Shown: in pieces, positions 1 through 16,125 of the stretch
How the letters are laid out: the number at the start of each line of letters is the position of its first letter
Numbering within the stretch: position 1 is the first letter of the stretch
From: Notospermus geniculatus
Lineage: Eukaryota; Nemertea; Pilidiophora; Heteronemertea; Lineidae
Length of the DNA: 64,000 bases
Direction of reading: 5' to 3'
Assembly: GCA_002633025.1 (NCBI GenBank)
Contig: NMRB01001964.1
Span: 71,791 to 135,790 of the forward strand
The notes under the pieces: generated by a model
Database searches by the model: none
Seen by the model: only the letters and a program-made list of their open reading frames with translations
What the model was told of the DNA's origin: nothing
Translations under genes and position numbers: made by a program

Positions 1-1619
1 AAATGAGTTGATTTTAGCTGGGTTGATGATGGTACCATTCAAGTGCAAGTTTCACTGGTCTATAAGGTTGTGATGGTAGGTAGACACTTCGATATCTGTG
101 GGCATGCCACTATCGACTATGCTAATAAGTCTTTTGTTTCATTGTTCCCATCTCACAATGTGGCCAGCACACTTGGCGACTCTTTCATAAAAATGCCATC
201 ACCAAAACTTGGGATAAGATCCTTTTGGCTCATCCTTGCCTGACCTACCAGGTTGACGCAGACATTTATGTGATGGCAGAATTTTCTGCGATGGGGAAGG
301 GCAAAAAGTTTTGCTTTGTGAGCTTAACAATTATTGCTAAATTCTTGACAAAATGTGGCCACCCATTGCCAGCAGGAGGTTTCAGGAAGAGAAAATCATG
401 TTGGCAAATCCATATACCGGTAGGACCATTTGCATGGGGGGTCACGCTTGACCCCCCACTAAGGGTGAGAAACTATAATTAAAGCATAGCTAATTATTCA
501 AGTCATAATTTTACCTAATTAAATAGAGGAAATTGGTACTGAGGTTCCAATTTCAGAAGTTACATGGCGTGTAATTAAAATGCAGCTAAGGGTAGACATG
601 AATTAGCCAACAAAGCGTCCCACATAGAATTGAACATGCCAGCATTCAATTGTGTGTCCAATGTCCAGTGACAATGACCACCACCATGGTTATCAGCCTA
701 ATTCATACATATTCTATGCCTGTCGCTATAGAGCCCTCTTAGCACCTCTCAACCAGCTCTAGCCTTTATGTCAACATATTCTTTGGACAATATGCTAGCC
801 GTGTCCAGCCAAGCACAGAGCTATACCTACTAGCAATGGGTAAAGACAGCTTTTAGGACTAGCTGCTGTTTTGTTGGCGATGGCTGTAAAATTCACACAA
901 AGACAGCTGATTGTCGGTCCACTTTCATATAAGATGGACTTCCTGCATTATATTCAATATTTGCTAATAGGGAAGGGTATACATGGATTGTATATGCAAA
1001 TTAAGGAGGGGAGCATTTCCTGTGCTCAAATGAATTCTTAAGATGTGAACCCCCAAATTTGGAAGGATTTTCCTGTACATTTGTACTCAGAATAGTGATT
1101 GAAGGAAAAAATACGTTTGTTTGTTGGTCATTACTGTCGGATAAGGTTTTCTGTGAAACATTACATTGGTTTATAAGGATTGGTTATTGCTTGGACAGGA
1201 CTCCTGCAGTGTAAGGAAAGGACCCATGGAGTGTGACACCGTACGAATAGGTCGAGCTGTGCTGAGTTCTTCATCGTCGTGCGGGAAGGATTTTCTAGGG
1301 TTCATCTTCGGAACTCCCTTATGACCTTACGCTTGGCCTATTTCATCCCGGATTCATTTGTGATGTCGAAATTTTTTGGGACTAGATTTCCGAAAGTGCA
1401 GCTCAGAATGAACGGTGGAATGGTTCAGAACCGTGTTGTACTATGCGCTTGGCCCTCCGAACTTCCCCAGGCTGTATTTCCCATGAAAGTAACGTTATAT
1501 TCTGCAATGTACACCAAATCTCTCTGATCTCAGATTCTCAAGTACTTCATAAGCTCTGACTCCAGCAGAGCGATCGTGCTACACTTTTAGCCTTCTCGTT
1601 GGATCGAAACGTTCACACC
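1..1619. other. Upstream region, no gene recognised
   Basis: I see no recognisable coding exon here. Open frames in this stretch are short and lack splice-site context or family similarity. From about 1200 onward CpG becomes more frequent than in the first kilobase, which would fit the 5' end of the ligase gene that follows. The exact transcription start cannot be placed from sequence. Confidence 0.4.
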
Positions 1620-1738
1620 ATGGATCAGCCTATCCATCTCCGTCTACGAACTCTTCCAAGACTCCACCGATATGTTTATCCGATCGTGCTCCAGGATGGT
1701 ACGCGAAGATTACTGATAGGTCAAAAAATTATATACAG
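1620..1738 (+). CDS. Putative first coding exon of the RNF38/44-like gene
   Basis: An ATG at 1620 opens a 39-codon frame that ends at a good donor, CAG|GTAGGC. It leaves two bases of a split codon. The first well-supported ligase exon (4072) begins with exactly one leftover base, so the two join in frame, giving AG+T = Ser. The stretch is CpG-rich compared with its surroundings. The 39 residues, starting MDQPIHLRLRTLP, have no similarity that I can recognise, and vertebrate RNF38/44 N-termini are poorly conserved. A phase match happens by chance one time in three, so this is a candidate only. The real start could be another exon or lie outside the window. Confidence 0.35.
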
Positions 1739-2387
1739 GTAGGCGGAGGGGAACAGAAGACTGTTCACAGAACACTGCATCCTGGCTATTTTTAGTAACG
1801 GTGTTGTTTTCAGTGATCTATTGTAGGCTGTTAGATTCCGTCTACATTTACCATCCGAATTTTTCAGGAATTCCTCATTGCTGGCGGTTTCGTCTACTTG
1901 CCGGTTGCCGTTTTGTTTATGTAGGCCTACTACCAGTTCTCAGAAACTGTGGCCGGTAACTTTTTCTTAGCCTGTTCACACACCGAATGTTCTGAAGCTG
2001 ACTGTATCTAAAAACTGGGCTTGATTCATTGGCCTCTGCATTTGTTGATAAATTAACAAGTATAACTTGTCTGAAATGTTAGGGCTGAATTGATTTTCAC
2101 CTACTTAGACACGGCACTGTAAAGTAGAATTGAACACACACAAAGTCCGACGAGTAATGTTGGTGCCGACACACTCCTCACCTTACATTCGCCTTTGTTC
2201 TCGCAGCTGTTTGTAAAATTTTGCCAATATTTGAATTAGCCGTTGATTCTGATTGTATCCAGGGACTCGGGTTATCAGCTGTGCTGTGTGCATGTGTAGA
2301 GAGTTGATAGCGATAAATTCATGCATATGTCGTTTCTGACTTGACGCATGCATTCATGTACACATGATGCATTCATGAATTATTACG

Positions 2388-2518
2388 AGGGACTTTCAAC
2401 AAGGCTCTGTATCGTTGATCCGTGTCACGTATGACTTATCGAGCTAATGCATTTTGTATCAAAGTCATATGTCATACATGATACGGATAGACGATAGGGA
2501 GCCTTGCTGAAAGTCCCT
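2388..2518. mobile_element. Foldback MITE
   Basis: The left end AGGGACTTTCAACAAGGCTC is matched in inverted orientation by the right end at 2495-2518. The arms pair over roughly 45 bases around a short AT-rich centre. No coding capacity is present. It is a non-autonomous DNA-transposon remnant. Confidence 0.7.
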
Positions 2519-3086
2519 ATTTTCGAAATATGCTTATGCGTGCAAAAATACCAAGTTGCCACTTCCTGTTTCAAATCTTCAGTACAGAGCAAGTGAAGCG
2601 CTGGAGCTGTGCCTTGGGTCCCAATGAAGTGTTTCTGGGGGAAAATGTGAAGCGCTTTGAGACTGAATTTGTGTAAAAGTGGCAAGGACTTTAAATATGC
2701 AGATGCTTCAAATTCAAAGTGCTGACTTCTGAAAAATGAAATTTAACTTGTCTGTCATGTTACTTTCAAAGCGACACCGAATCGCTCCATTGGGGTGATT
2801 TTTTTTCAGCATTTGTGGAAAAAATTGTCTGGGAAACCGACTCAGCCGTCACCACAAGTACTTTTCGTCTCGTATGTGACACAGGACACGTGCCGGCTCA
2901 ACGGCAGTCCTGACAATGCTCCCATGTTTATTTAACCGCTAATGCTTGCCGTGAATAAAACACTGTGAAATATTGCCTGACATGGTGTAGATTTATAGTC
3001 AATACATAATTCATCGTGGTCAATGATCATGCTAATGTCAGCATCCCAGCTGTCCTGGTACAGCTGCAGTCACCTATAGGAAGTCT

Positions 3087-3402
3087 GAACACGAGCATTG
3101 AGAAGCGTACTTTTGTATGGATTGGGTGAAGACACCTGGAGGCTGTGAATGGAACTAAAATTTTTCATGATAGATGATGTCCTCTGCACCACATGGCATC
3201 CCCATTGCTTTCTAAGGGTTTGAAAGGGTTCGAAATTTCTAAGGGTTTGAAATTGAACACGAGCATTGAGAATCGTACTTTTGTATGGATGTAAATGAAG
3301 CCATTGGCTGAAGACACCTGGAGGCTGTGAATGGAACTAAAGTTTTTCATGATACATGTCCTTTCCATCCCCATAGCTTTCTAAGGGTTTGAAATTGACA
3401 CA
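3087..3402. repeat. Tandem duplication, period about 168 bp
   Basis: Two adjacent copies start with GAACACGAGCATTGAGAA at 3087 and 3255. They share the stretch around 'gacacctggaggctgtgaat' and end with 'ctaagggtttgaaatt'. Small indels separate them, so the duplication is not recent. Confidence 0.75.
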
Positions 3403-4071
3403 GAAAGAGCAGGTGTCGATTTATTGGTGATAAACTTCTCTATTTTGAAAATAAACATAAGATAATTGTATTCGCAAAAATTATTGCACTTGATGAACTG
3501 GAGCGATTATGGCCAAAGAAAAATTGTCAGCCCGCCTGGCAACATTAGCAACAATTCCCTGGCAATTGACAACAATATTTACTTTTCATGAGGGGGCATC
3601 AACCCATAGGGAAAAACAGCTGAAGATAAACTATTCCTGGGGTAGTCACACGCGGTACATCTGTGCGATGCCGTATCAAGTCCACGTTTTGTATTGTATT
3701 GACCCCCTGTGGCAAAAAAATCATTCATTCTGATCTTCTAAAGGGTAGAATTTATCGCACCCTGCAGTGCTGTGTGTGAACCTACATCCATGCGTGATTT
3801 TTTTATGCAGCAAAACAAAGCAGCTTTTGTGCATTGTGTTTCAGTTCTGTTATATGATCTGTCCCTGCATTTGACTGAACAAATTATTTGAAAGTCGGCT
3901 CTTGGATGCAAATTATTTGTGAGTCTGTGGTTGGATGCAAATGATGCAAATAAATTTTACTCATTTTCAGGTTATGAAGATTTATTTAATTGTAAAGATT
4001 GATTCACTTCAGATTTGTGAAAGAAAATCACTGAAAAATATTTAAAAATTAAATCTATTTTATCGTTGCAG

Positions 4072-6689
<2,618 letters not shown>

Positions 6690-7422
6690 GGGAATGTGTT
6701 CGCCATTGGTTTATGTGTATGTGCGCACCCAGACCAAAGAAACATGGTGATAAGGAGCAGGAGTTCGATGTAAGAAAGGCGATGCGAATGCCAGAAAATG
6801 GACGATATTGGTGTCATCGCAACCTGCGGAACGAAAGACAGTGACATTAAAACGTTGGATTAGTGGGTTTTTGTGGCGGCGTCAATGCCCCCTTGTGAGA
6901 ATGTGACGAAACGGTTTCACCGTAGACGTGGATGTGTTTGGTGTTTGGTGAGAGGGCGATCTCACCAGACATGACAGCTCTGCAGGACACTCGTGTGCGA
7001 TGTTGAGAGGCTTGTCAGTCGAAGTGCGTGCTCAGCGGTGCGGAACTCGAACACAAACGAACTCTTGCATAAGGAATGAAATTCCTCATAATTATCATTT
7101 TGCTCTGATTATTAAGAAGATTAGAGAGAATTCTTTTGAAATTTTCTTCAAATTTCTTGAGATTGGTTTGGGTCGTTCACCAAACTCTCCTTATCTTCTG
7201 CTTGTCTCAGGTTAAGGTTGTGTGTTTAGCTGGCATGTTATTCAAAATGATGTTGTGCATTCATGTCCCTTTACCCTTTAGGTCTTTTGGCAGTTGCCAT
7301 GGTTTCAGTAGTCTATTGATAAATAATGGCGAGCACTATTGGAAATTCATTCAATATTTGGCACTATGCATGTTATGTTATGGTGAGTGTATCTAACATT
7401 TTTGTGTGGCTTTAAAGAACGT

Positions 7423-7436
7423 GTGCCCCCTGGTGG
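7423..7436 (-). promoter_or_regulatory. CTCF-consensus motif
   Basis: The reverse complement reads CCACCAGGGGGCAC, which fits the bilaterian CTCF consensus CCASYAGRKGGCRS at every position. It lies between the ligase gene and SLBP. Binding is inferred, not shown. Confidence 0.45.
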
Positions 7437-7489
7437 AGAGTGTGAGTACTATTTAATGCCTTGTAGGTGCAATCAGAGACCACTGCTGC

Positions 7490-7676
7490 ATGTTTGAGAT
7501 CAATCTTGGTTGCCCAAACATGATCAATTTTGGTTGCCGGAAAAAGATGCTGGATGTTTGAAATCAATTTTGGTTGCCCAAACATGATGCTGAATGTTTG
7601 AGATCAATCTTGGTTGCCCAACCTGGATGCAAAATGTTTGGGATCAATTTTGGTTCTCAAACATGATGCAAAATTA
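7490..7676. repeat. Minisatellite, units of about 45-50 bp
   Basis: Degenerate units share 'gatcaattttggttgccc' and 'aaacatgatgc..aatgtttg' and repeat about four times. It probably lies in or just past the ligase 3' UTR. Confidence 0.75.
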
Positions 7677-8836
7677 GAACTTCTTATCATAAGAAACAAA
7701 CAAATCATTGTTTTTCCCTATTTTGTTACTTTTGTAAAATCGTGGCTCATACAGGTTTCAGCCGCTGAAGCTTCAGTAGCTTTGTTGGATTGGTCAGTAG
7801 TCGATTCAATTATGCATGCAAATTCCCTATTCCCTATTTCCATTAGACCCCGCACTCCACCCCACCCCACCCCATAACCTGAAAGCCCATTGTTGCATAT
7901 AGGATACGTGCTATTGTTTGTACTCTGCTTCTTATTCCAAATGCAATCTGAGAGTCATATCATTCTCCACATGTCTTAGCAATATTTCAGTTCATCTGTG
8001 TTTCAATCTGAGTCTATGACCATTAATTCGGTCCGGGAGGGGGGGGGGGGTACCTGCATGATTTGCTTATTTCCATTTCTGGTGTCGTCAAATTAAAAAC
8101 TTTTCAATTGGCATGCTTCATATCGGGACAAAATCTACCCTATTCTTGATACAAATTATTTGTACTAAATCAAAAAGGTGTGCTTGTCGATAAAATTTTG
8201 ATTAAATCGATATGACCAGTTGCGAACGTATGCTTGTAATCCCTTTTGTCCTTGTAATTTGTCCTTTCACTGGATGTCAAACAAAAAATCTGCTGCTTTT
8301 CGTAATTGTTGGTTTTTCAGGGATCCTTCCGTGCCATTCCATTTGTTTTGTAATCCCAGCCAGATTGCTCGTTCCGTGTAGTGCAAGAAAAGTTCGAAAT
8401 AGACTGTTGTAAAATCACCGATATCCATCTGGGTTAAAAGTTCGCATGTGCGCCATGTTGGTGAAAATTTTCCACCTAATTGCTGGAGCATTATCTCACT
8501 GTACAATAGTGAATCATACCAAACTGTCCGGTGATCTATATCATCTTTAGGCAACACAGAGATGGATACATGTACTCCCTCAGAAAAATGCAGGCACGGG
8601 CCTTTGATTAGACTAGGAAGTTGTGTAAGTACAGGTGATTTTGTAGAATTTGACGTCACATGTGGCATAGCGTCATCTGTTAGAATTCCATGATTTAATT
8701 ACCGCTCAATTTCTGTCATTCTGGCTCCCCCCGTAGGTATTGTGTTGGTGTAGGCATACTACTAACCTCCGTACATCTGCTCTGCTGTCTCAACTGTGTG
8801 GAGATTGGGAATTTCCGAGGAGATAAAATTCTCCAT

Positions 8837-8905
8837 GGGCTGTCAGAGTGGTGCAGTGGAAATATCAGTTATTTCTAGGTCATGGGTTCAATCTCCAGAC
8901 AGGCC
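8837..8905 (+). mobile_element. tRNA-derived SINE head
   Basis: The ends GGGCTGTC and GACAGGCCC pair like an acceptor stem. Between them lie an A-box-like CAGAGTGGTGCAGTGG and a B box GGTTCAATCTC. The anticodon arm is degenerate, so a SINE is more likely than a functional tRNA gene. Confidence 0.5.
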
Positions 8906-8924
8906 CATCCTTGACGTGTGAGGC

Positions 8925-9139
8925 AGTGTTCTCCACACCAGTTAAAAAATTTGCCCGCCCCACTTAAAAATTCTTCCACCCTAATATTTATGATTTAGAT
9001 CGCTCAATTATGTGTCTCAGATGCTCAGAAAACGCATCTCAGAGCACCTAAAATCCAAATTTCGCTGGGGGAGGGCCCCAGACCCCCCGGCAGAAGGCGC
9101 ACCGCCGCCCCTCTTAGACCAAAACCCATGGAGAACACT
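8925..9139. mobile_element. Short inverted-terminal-repeat element
   Basis: It is bounded by AGTGTTCTCCA and TGGAGAACACT. The interior has the GC-rich 'gctgggggagggccccagacccccc'-like segment, which I associate with dispersed repeats in marine invertebrate genomes. No coding capacity. Confidence 0.5.
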
Positions 9140-9231
9140 GTGAGGGCACCCTCCTTGAAGTGCAAGCTTTGCCATTTGCATCGGTTTCATCCTGCTGTAG
9201 GCTCAAGTTCGGGACCATGTTGAATCAGTAA

Positions 9232-9441
9232 TACTGTAAACCGTGAAATTTTCGCGGCGCTAATTGTTCGCAATTTGCGTACTTCACAAATTCGCCAAGA
9301 ATAAATTTCGCGATAATGGCCCTCGGGCTTCAGAAATGTTTAAGACCCAGCGATTTTCGCACGATTTAAGTTCGCGTTTTGACCCCTCATTGCAAAAATC
9401 GCGAATATAAAACGCTCGCGAAAATTTCACGGTTTACAGTA
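9232..9441. mobile_element. Foldback MITE (TACTGTAAACCG type)
   Basis: The left end TACTGTAAACCGTGAAATTT and its exact inverted copy at 9417-9441 bound a 210 bp CpG-rich element. The interior repeats 'ttcgcg' words in both orientations. Non-autonomous. Confidence 0.85.
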
Positions 9442-12400
9442 CACAAGTGAATTGAACTAACAAGCATGCTATAAGTAGGTCAGGTTCTTTGGTATTGCGT
9501 GGCATGTTATCTCAGGTTTATTGTCATCTTATTGTGCGTAGGCATTCTCGCCATGAAAATAGTGTATTTCTTCATTTAAACAAATAACGCTTGATTATTT
9601 ATTTGGAAATGTTACAAAGTCAGCTAATTTTTGGCAACATGCAGTTGGTGTTGAATATGTCCCAAGAGCATTGAGAAGTCATCGTTGTGGGATGATATAA
9701 AGTGTGCGTAAATTTATAAACGCTGGTGAAATATAGAGGCTTAGTGTTTTTGGTCCCCAAGCATAAAAAAACATGTTCACAAATCTGTAATGTCACCTTC
9801 CTCATTAGTATTCTTTATACTAAAAAACAATGTTTGCCCCATGGTCACTTATTCTCTATGTTCTGGCAAAATGTCCTGGTCATTTTTGCATGATTTATAA
9901 GAAGTAAATTTTCTAGTTAGAAGATGCTAATTAATAAATATTTCCGTGGTTACATTGTACTGCCTGTCCAACACCTAGCACTTTGTAAGAACCCCCTTTG
10001 TGGTCCCCTCTATCTGTATGTGTCCTCTTTACATCGTGAATTATGAGGCAGTACAAAATGAGGCTCGCAATAGGGTGTTTCTAATATCACAATATAATGC
10101 CCTCGATGTTCAGAATTTTAACGGCATGCGTAACTATTGTAAGAAGTGATGTTGTTTGAAGCGGTTTGCTGAAATTCACTAATTGGTTCAGATGAACTTG
10201 TGGGCGTTTTTTGAATGATCAAGCAACGTAGATCATTGGTTTAGGAAGTTCGTGTTTATCATACTCAATGCTCTGTACTCACACCTCAATATAATCACTG
10301 TAATTCGTTTTGGTAGGTACAGGCTGAAGTCGGGTCACTGTCGATTTCATGCCAATGAAGATTGGCCGGAAAAACCTGTACAGAAATTAACACAGATATA
10401 CGGCCAATCACTGCAAACTGAAATTGGCATGAGACTCATATGATAAGAGCACTAAATGTTCTGTACATTTGGAACGGATGTTAAATGTAAAGTTTAAGAA
10501 AATAAGTTACCGTAATGAACAGCTTGTGAACACCTGTATGCTGGTTGTTTGTGGCGCCGATAGATACACAGTCTGAGTTGTCATGCATAATGATTACATT
10601 ATCTAACATGTAATCATGTACATGGAGTCTGTAGAACATGTACATGTAAACATGTACATGTATTGCCTTTCTTGGGTGAAGGGTACCCTGCAAAAAATGG
10701 TGGTCCTTGAGTGAAATGGTGTTCTAAACTGGAAAAATCAACTATTGCCAAAATTGCAGTAGTTTTGGTGATGCGTTTCCCCATGGTCCTGCAAATATGG
10801 AATTGAACCAAACAAACGCCTAGCATAAACCATGTTTGGAACGCCAGCAAATGGTCCTGGAAGTTGTGTGTATCTGCACTTGGTTAGGGCTTTAAAGTGG
10901 TTTAGTAAGTTGGCTGCAATAACATACATGTAGGCCTACGTGTTAACCTTATATATGCGTGTCACTGTGTACATTTTCAGAAGATCCCTCACCTTTTGGC
11001 CTTAGCTAGAGCGAAAGATTAGAATAACGTATACTATACAAATTTTAATCACCCACTCCGCTTGGGATGTATAACACTCATTTATCCATGGGTCCCAGGT
11101 TGTGTGCAGCACACCTGGGGACTTGGTTCTAGGTCGCCGTGGTAACCGTTGGGAAGATTTTGCAATAGCTGCTTGGCTGCTGTCTGGCGTCTCATCGAGA
11201 GAAAAAAACAGTAAAATTTTGAAAACGGCACTCTGGTGATTGGGATGTTTCAGTCAGATGCATGTTATTGCTTTGAGGTTTGCAATATTCATCACTGGTT
11301 CGTACTGGGCATCTGATGCGGTGCAGCATGTTAGAAATGACATTTAATGAATCAGGTTTAAATGAGCATAAAAATAGGCGATATTTGTCCAATTGACAGA
11401 AATCAGTTGACTGATTTCAAAACATTGACATATCTTGTTGACTTCTTATAAGACTGTTTGTTCTTGTATGAGTCAGTCAGTCAGTTTTCCGTCTTTGACG
11501 CCTACACACCCATGACCCTCTTCGTTTGTCAAGGAATGGGTACAACATCAAGTCGACTTGTTGTCAGAGTGCCAAAACCAGAGCACCAAAAGTGTGAGGC
11601 AAACATGGAAACCAGTCTATCTGAAAGGCAAAGGAGCTGTCAGTGAGTTGACCAATAGGTGTCACCACGGCCCAATTCGATGTATGTAGCAAACCCATTC
11701 GTTCTTGATCGAGCACCAATCACGTGGATTTTCCTGTGTATTGGTCTGCCTAGAACTCTGCTGCCATCTTTTGGCAATATGCACGGCTGACTGCTTGGTT
11801 ACGAGAAATTCGGTTCCAAAAAACAGTTTTAAAAAATAATGCAGAAACGCTTTCAGTTTGAATTGTCTTGCCATACCCCACTGCCACGTGATGCAGGGAA
11901 TGGATTGTATTTCACCGTTTTAGATGCACCCGTATAACTAAAGCTCACTGCCTAGGTATTCTTCTAGTTGACTTCCTACCTCTATTTTAACTTTGCAATG
12001 CCTACTTGGTGGATTTTTCTTAGACATTTCATGTCTAACATTAATGAGTAAGCCGCTTGAAATCTAACCATATAGCATTTGTAAAATTCTCATGGATTCA
12101 TACCTTCCACCCCTTTGTTCAGTAATGGTCTTGACGTGTGCAAGGTCATTGCACTAAACTCGGAACGGTCCATTTGATGCGGGGAGGTATGGAGTCATGA
12201 TTTTGTTTTTGACTCGGTGCAAAATTTATGCAAGTTAATACTTTGAATTTTAATATCTTGCTTGCAATTGGGACACTTTACGCCACAGGAGTGGATATGA
12301 TGAATATGGCGATTGTTTATGTATTGGTACCATATTAGGAATAATTAGGTCGGTCAGAATTCTTCAAAGTGTGAGAGGAATGGGTATGAAATCTCAGAAA

Positions 12401-13288
12401 AAATACTCAAATGGACTGGTTGATTTTTGTCCAAGTCTTTGCTGCAAATTTAGAAGATGCTCAAATGAGTAAGTTGTACTCAAAAATCTAAAAAATAATG
12501 ACAAGATTAATGGTGGAATCCCACTTACAAAATGAGGGTGAAGAAAATTCCCCTATAAACATTATTATGCTGTACCAAGGGTAACGGACCGATTTCCTAA
12601 AAAAACTTAGACTGTTTGAAACCTTTTGCATCATTTTCTGGTCACAGTAAAACTTTTTCTGATGTGCACATGGGAACTCCCCAAATTATTAGTCTAATCC
12701 CTAACTCACAAGGTGGAGTGTGTCTTTCAGAATTTCTGCATAAAAAATGAAAACTTTATGTGAAATTTTCTTGCAGTTGGTGAAAAAATGTGCTGCATTC
12801 TTGAAGATGAAGTGCTCGAGGTTCAAAGAGTCAAGAAATAGTCTGACAGTTTGCCCAAATTCAGTCGGTCTGATGTAACTTTTGCTGAAATTGTGATTTT
12901 TTTTTGGAAAATTTTCATGTCAAACACAGAGAAATGATCCCATCTTATAGGAATGCAGCTCTATACCAATGTGACGAATATGGATATGTGTATGTGATGA
13001 TCATAACTTGATCCGAATACCAAATATGTGTTAGCCATACTAAGGAGACTAGATCAGCACTATCGAATAACGCTCTGTTAATATTTCCAAATATGGAGTA
13101 TGTTATCATAGTTAAAGCCATGTTAATGATGCTTGTAAAAAGATGTATTCTCTAAAGCATAGCGACTTTGACATAGCTGTACACAATTGCCGTGTTTTAA
13201 CCTTTTCCAACTTCGCCAAAATAGGATTACATTAACTTCAAATTTCGCTACGTAAACGGGTGATGCTACCGGATTAGGACGCGTTTTC

Positions 13289-13308
13289 TACATTACCCAC
13301 AATGCACC
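13289..13308 (+). promoter_or_regulatory. ZNF143/THAP11-like promoter motif
   Basis: TACATTACCCACAATGCACC resembles the vertebrate SBS element recognised by ZNF143 and THAP11 (ACTACAnnTCCCAnnATGC). It is followed by a short CpG-rich segment (13310-13360) in otherwise AT-rich DNA, but no gene is recognised downstream. A lone motif match is weak evidence. Confidence 0.25.
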
Positions 13309-15413
13309 ATGGTGTCGGGAACTTGGCGTCGGAAGCCTTGGCGTATTACTGTGTTTAGTGTGTTTATTCTGATTCTGGTTAGGGTTCGATATCTCACTCT
13401 AGTTAATTGTGGGCCGGGGTTTGATAGATTGTAGGGGAATTGAACGGATGGATCTGAAGTGTGAAAAATGGGAAACCAGGAGCCTGATTCACAGAAATTG
13501 AAGATTTGTTCCTTAGAACAAATTCAAATTCAAATACGTAATACCAAATCTGTCATAATTTGTGAACTTTCTGCTGTGTAATTAGCAGAATGAGGTTGAA
13601 AGCGACTCTTGAATTTCCTAGATTTCTCACTTACTGGTTTGATACGAGGCAATTCCTCTTAGTTGCGTTTGGTTCCTTGTAAATCATGGTGTATTCATTT
13701 CTTAATTGATTGTAGTTCATTTTTAACTGGTTCTGACATTGTCTCTCCTTATTTCACATTGAACCTCAAGCGTTTCCTCTCAAAGTTGAATGCCTTGAAA
13801 ACTGTGTCAAAAATATGATCTATATTCCAACTTTGGTCATTTTATGGGCAAAATCATTGTAGACTTGCAGTTTGCTTGTTGGGTCAACTGCAGAAAATTT
13901 TTCGTGATTTTTGACTAACAGCAATGTCTGACTTAAAGTGCACATCTTGCACCACTTCACTGCTGTCAAGTGCAAGTATTCTACATGTATGTCAGTCTGC
14001 AAGCAGTCTATGGCAGTGTCTGGCAGACAACTTGAGAGGTCACGAATCATTTTCATGGACGTCAACTAAATTCTCGTAGGCTTTATTATTTAGTGTGATA
14101 ATTCAATATGGTACTTTCTGAGTCACTTGTAATGTTGCATTCAAATTTCAACTACTTAACTTCTTCTGCGCTCTTACTGCGCGTGTACACATTTAGAGTT
14201 GCCACAAAGTTAAAATCAGATTTTTATTTATCGAAATATCTTATTAAGTATGATATTTAGGACGTTGTCCCAGCCGGCCGGGTGGAACGAACTTGGGAAT
14301 TTGTATCGTAGAGGTATAAATTTGACAACGGATAGAGTTGTATGTTAATAGTACACCAATGAGTATAACCACAGGTTATCCCGACCGGCTGGGAAAATTG
14401 CAAATCCTTAGTGCTTTGGTGTAAACTATGTGGAATGGAGAATTGTTTCATGATCTGCAGAGCTACTTCTAGTAAAAAAAAATCCCGAGCAGCCATGTTT
14501 GAAAAATGAGAATTTTTGGATGTCGAAGATTGGGCCTCAAATGCCCAAAATATGTCATCTGATCCTTGACAAAATTATCATGACGGCGTGAATTTTTTCC
14601 GAACTTATGCGCCACGATCTGAGAGTGACATTCCAACGTTTTTTGTGGAGCAGTCCACTGTTTTCTCTTTGTTGATCATGAACCATGATTTTTCTTTATC
14701 TACCTCTGCTGAAGTAACACAGTATTTTGATTAGAGTATGGATGATTTTGCATTTGACAAATTTTGCAGAACAAATTGTCCTCTTTTTAGCACACCATGT
14801 TTGACTGTCAGGACAAGGACAAGTCCTAAGATCAGGGCTTCGGGTCAGTAGCCTAACTTAAATTTTATACCCTTTTATCCATCAAATATCAGTAAGTAAG
14901 CACACTTCAAATTTTCTTACATACTGTTGAAAGATTGAATTGACAAGATTTTCTTCATGTCTTTTCAAGTGTAATTTCCAATATTTAATTTTTGCTGGAT
15001 TTCCATCAAATTATTGCTTAAGTGTGGATGACGTATCTATTTTCTTTATTATGCATGCATCAAACTAGTTTTATTTTTCATATTTTTTTGTAATTGCTCA
15101 CTTCTTTTCCTTGTAATTCTTCATAAAAATATGCACCTAGTTCACATAAATTAAGGTAGTAATCACAAAAAATATGCACAATTTTTTTTCCAAACTGTCC
15201 TCATACCTGTAGTTTGATGTTAGATTTCTTTGTAGATATTGTGACTTGCGCCAATTGTTGTTGAGCGCCATCTATCTGCATGCTGATAGATCATATGCAC
15301 CGTAATTTAGCAAGCACCATTTTAGTTTTATTTTGCGAAGGCTAGGGCTTCTTCTCATATTCCTTCTAAAAAATTTTTTTGTTTTTCCCAGCTAACTGCA
15401 TGTTAAATGTTAT

Positions 15414-15570
15414 ATGTTACAAGTTAGATACCCCACTAACAATTTCCTTTCCACTAACAATTCCCCTTCTGATAACAATTTTCCTACACCAGTGTCACTT
15501 CCACTAACAATTTCCCTTCTGATAACAATTTCCCAATCCCAATTACCCCATCCCAATAACAGTTTCCCTC
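15414..15570. repeat. Tandem repeat of CTAACAATTTCCCTT-like units
   Basis: Short units ('ccactaacaatttccctt', 'ctgataacaatttccc') repeat about eight times with variation. The region lies a few hundred bases before the gap at 16126. Confidence 0.7.
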
Positions 15571-16125
15571 CTACTAGCATGCTCCATAGTGAAGAAAAGT
15601 TATGTGTAAAGTTCCTCGTGTAGAATTTCCCCTTGCCCCTTCGTCCATACTAACAATCTGTGTCCATCCTATAAAATGGCATGTAGCCTTCCCCCAAAGG
15701 CCTTATGCCACCTTAGACCCTGCCCGTGTCCTATTTTAATGTGCGATACCCGTAAATGTGCAAATCTTTTACTAACAAAAACGTGAAAGTTCTCTAACCA
15801 ATGTGCACCTTTCCTACTGGTTCCTCCGTAGACAACTTTTTCCTGGGTACCCTACTATTTTCACTTTTCACCATATTTCGTAATAGTTCTTCCCCTATTG
15901 CACCATCGTGAACCCTTATGAAGACCTACCCTTTCCTTGTTCCACTCAAAGTCAACCAGGCTGTCTTTAGGCCCTGACGATAAAATCACTTCTCCTTTGG
16001 TCACTTCTTATTAGTCCCACCGCCAAAAGACCAATTCCTTCTTTTAGTTTCAACTGCATCTCACATCTTTAATGTTGTTTATTCCCAGCCACAGCACGAC
16101 CCCACACCCATCACCTCCATCCCTC

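Larger units (their letters stand above)
1739..4071 (+). other. Presumed first intron of the ligase gene
   Basis: No coding exon is recognised between the putative first exon and the exon at 4072. The stretch holds a foldback MITE (2388-2518) and a tandem duplication (3087-3402). Confidence 0.35.
6690..8824 (+). other. 3' UTR and downstream flank of the ligase gene
   Basis: No exon of another gene is recognised here. The proximal part is presumably the ligase 3' UTR, but no single poly(A) signal stands out. It contains a perfect CTCF-consensus motif (7423-7436) and a minisatellite (7490-7676). A 133-codon minus-strand open frame at 8267-8668 has no family similarity or splice context that I can see. 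Confidence 0.4.

Noticed and set aside
8267-8668. 133-codon minus-strand open frame
   Set aside because: No recognisable domain, no splice-site context and no paralogue in the window. Frames of this length occur several times here in plain repeat DNA.
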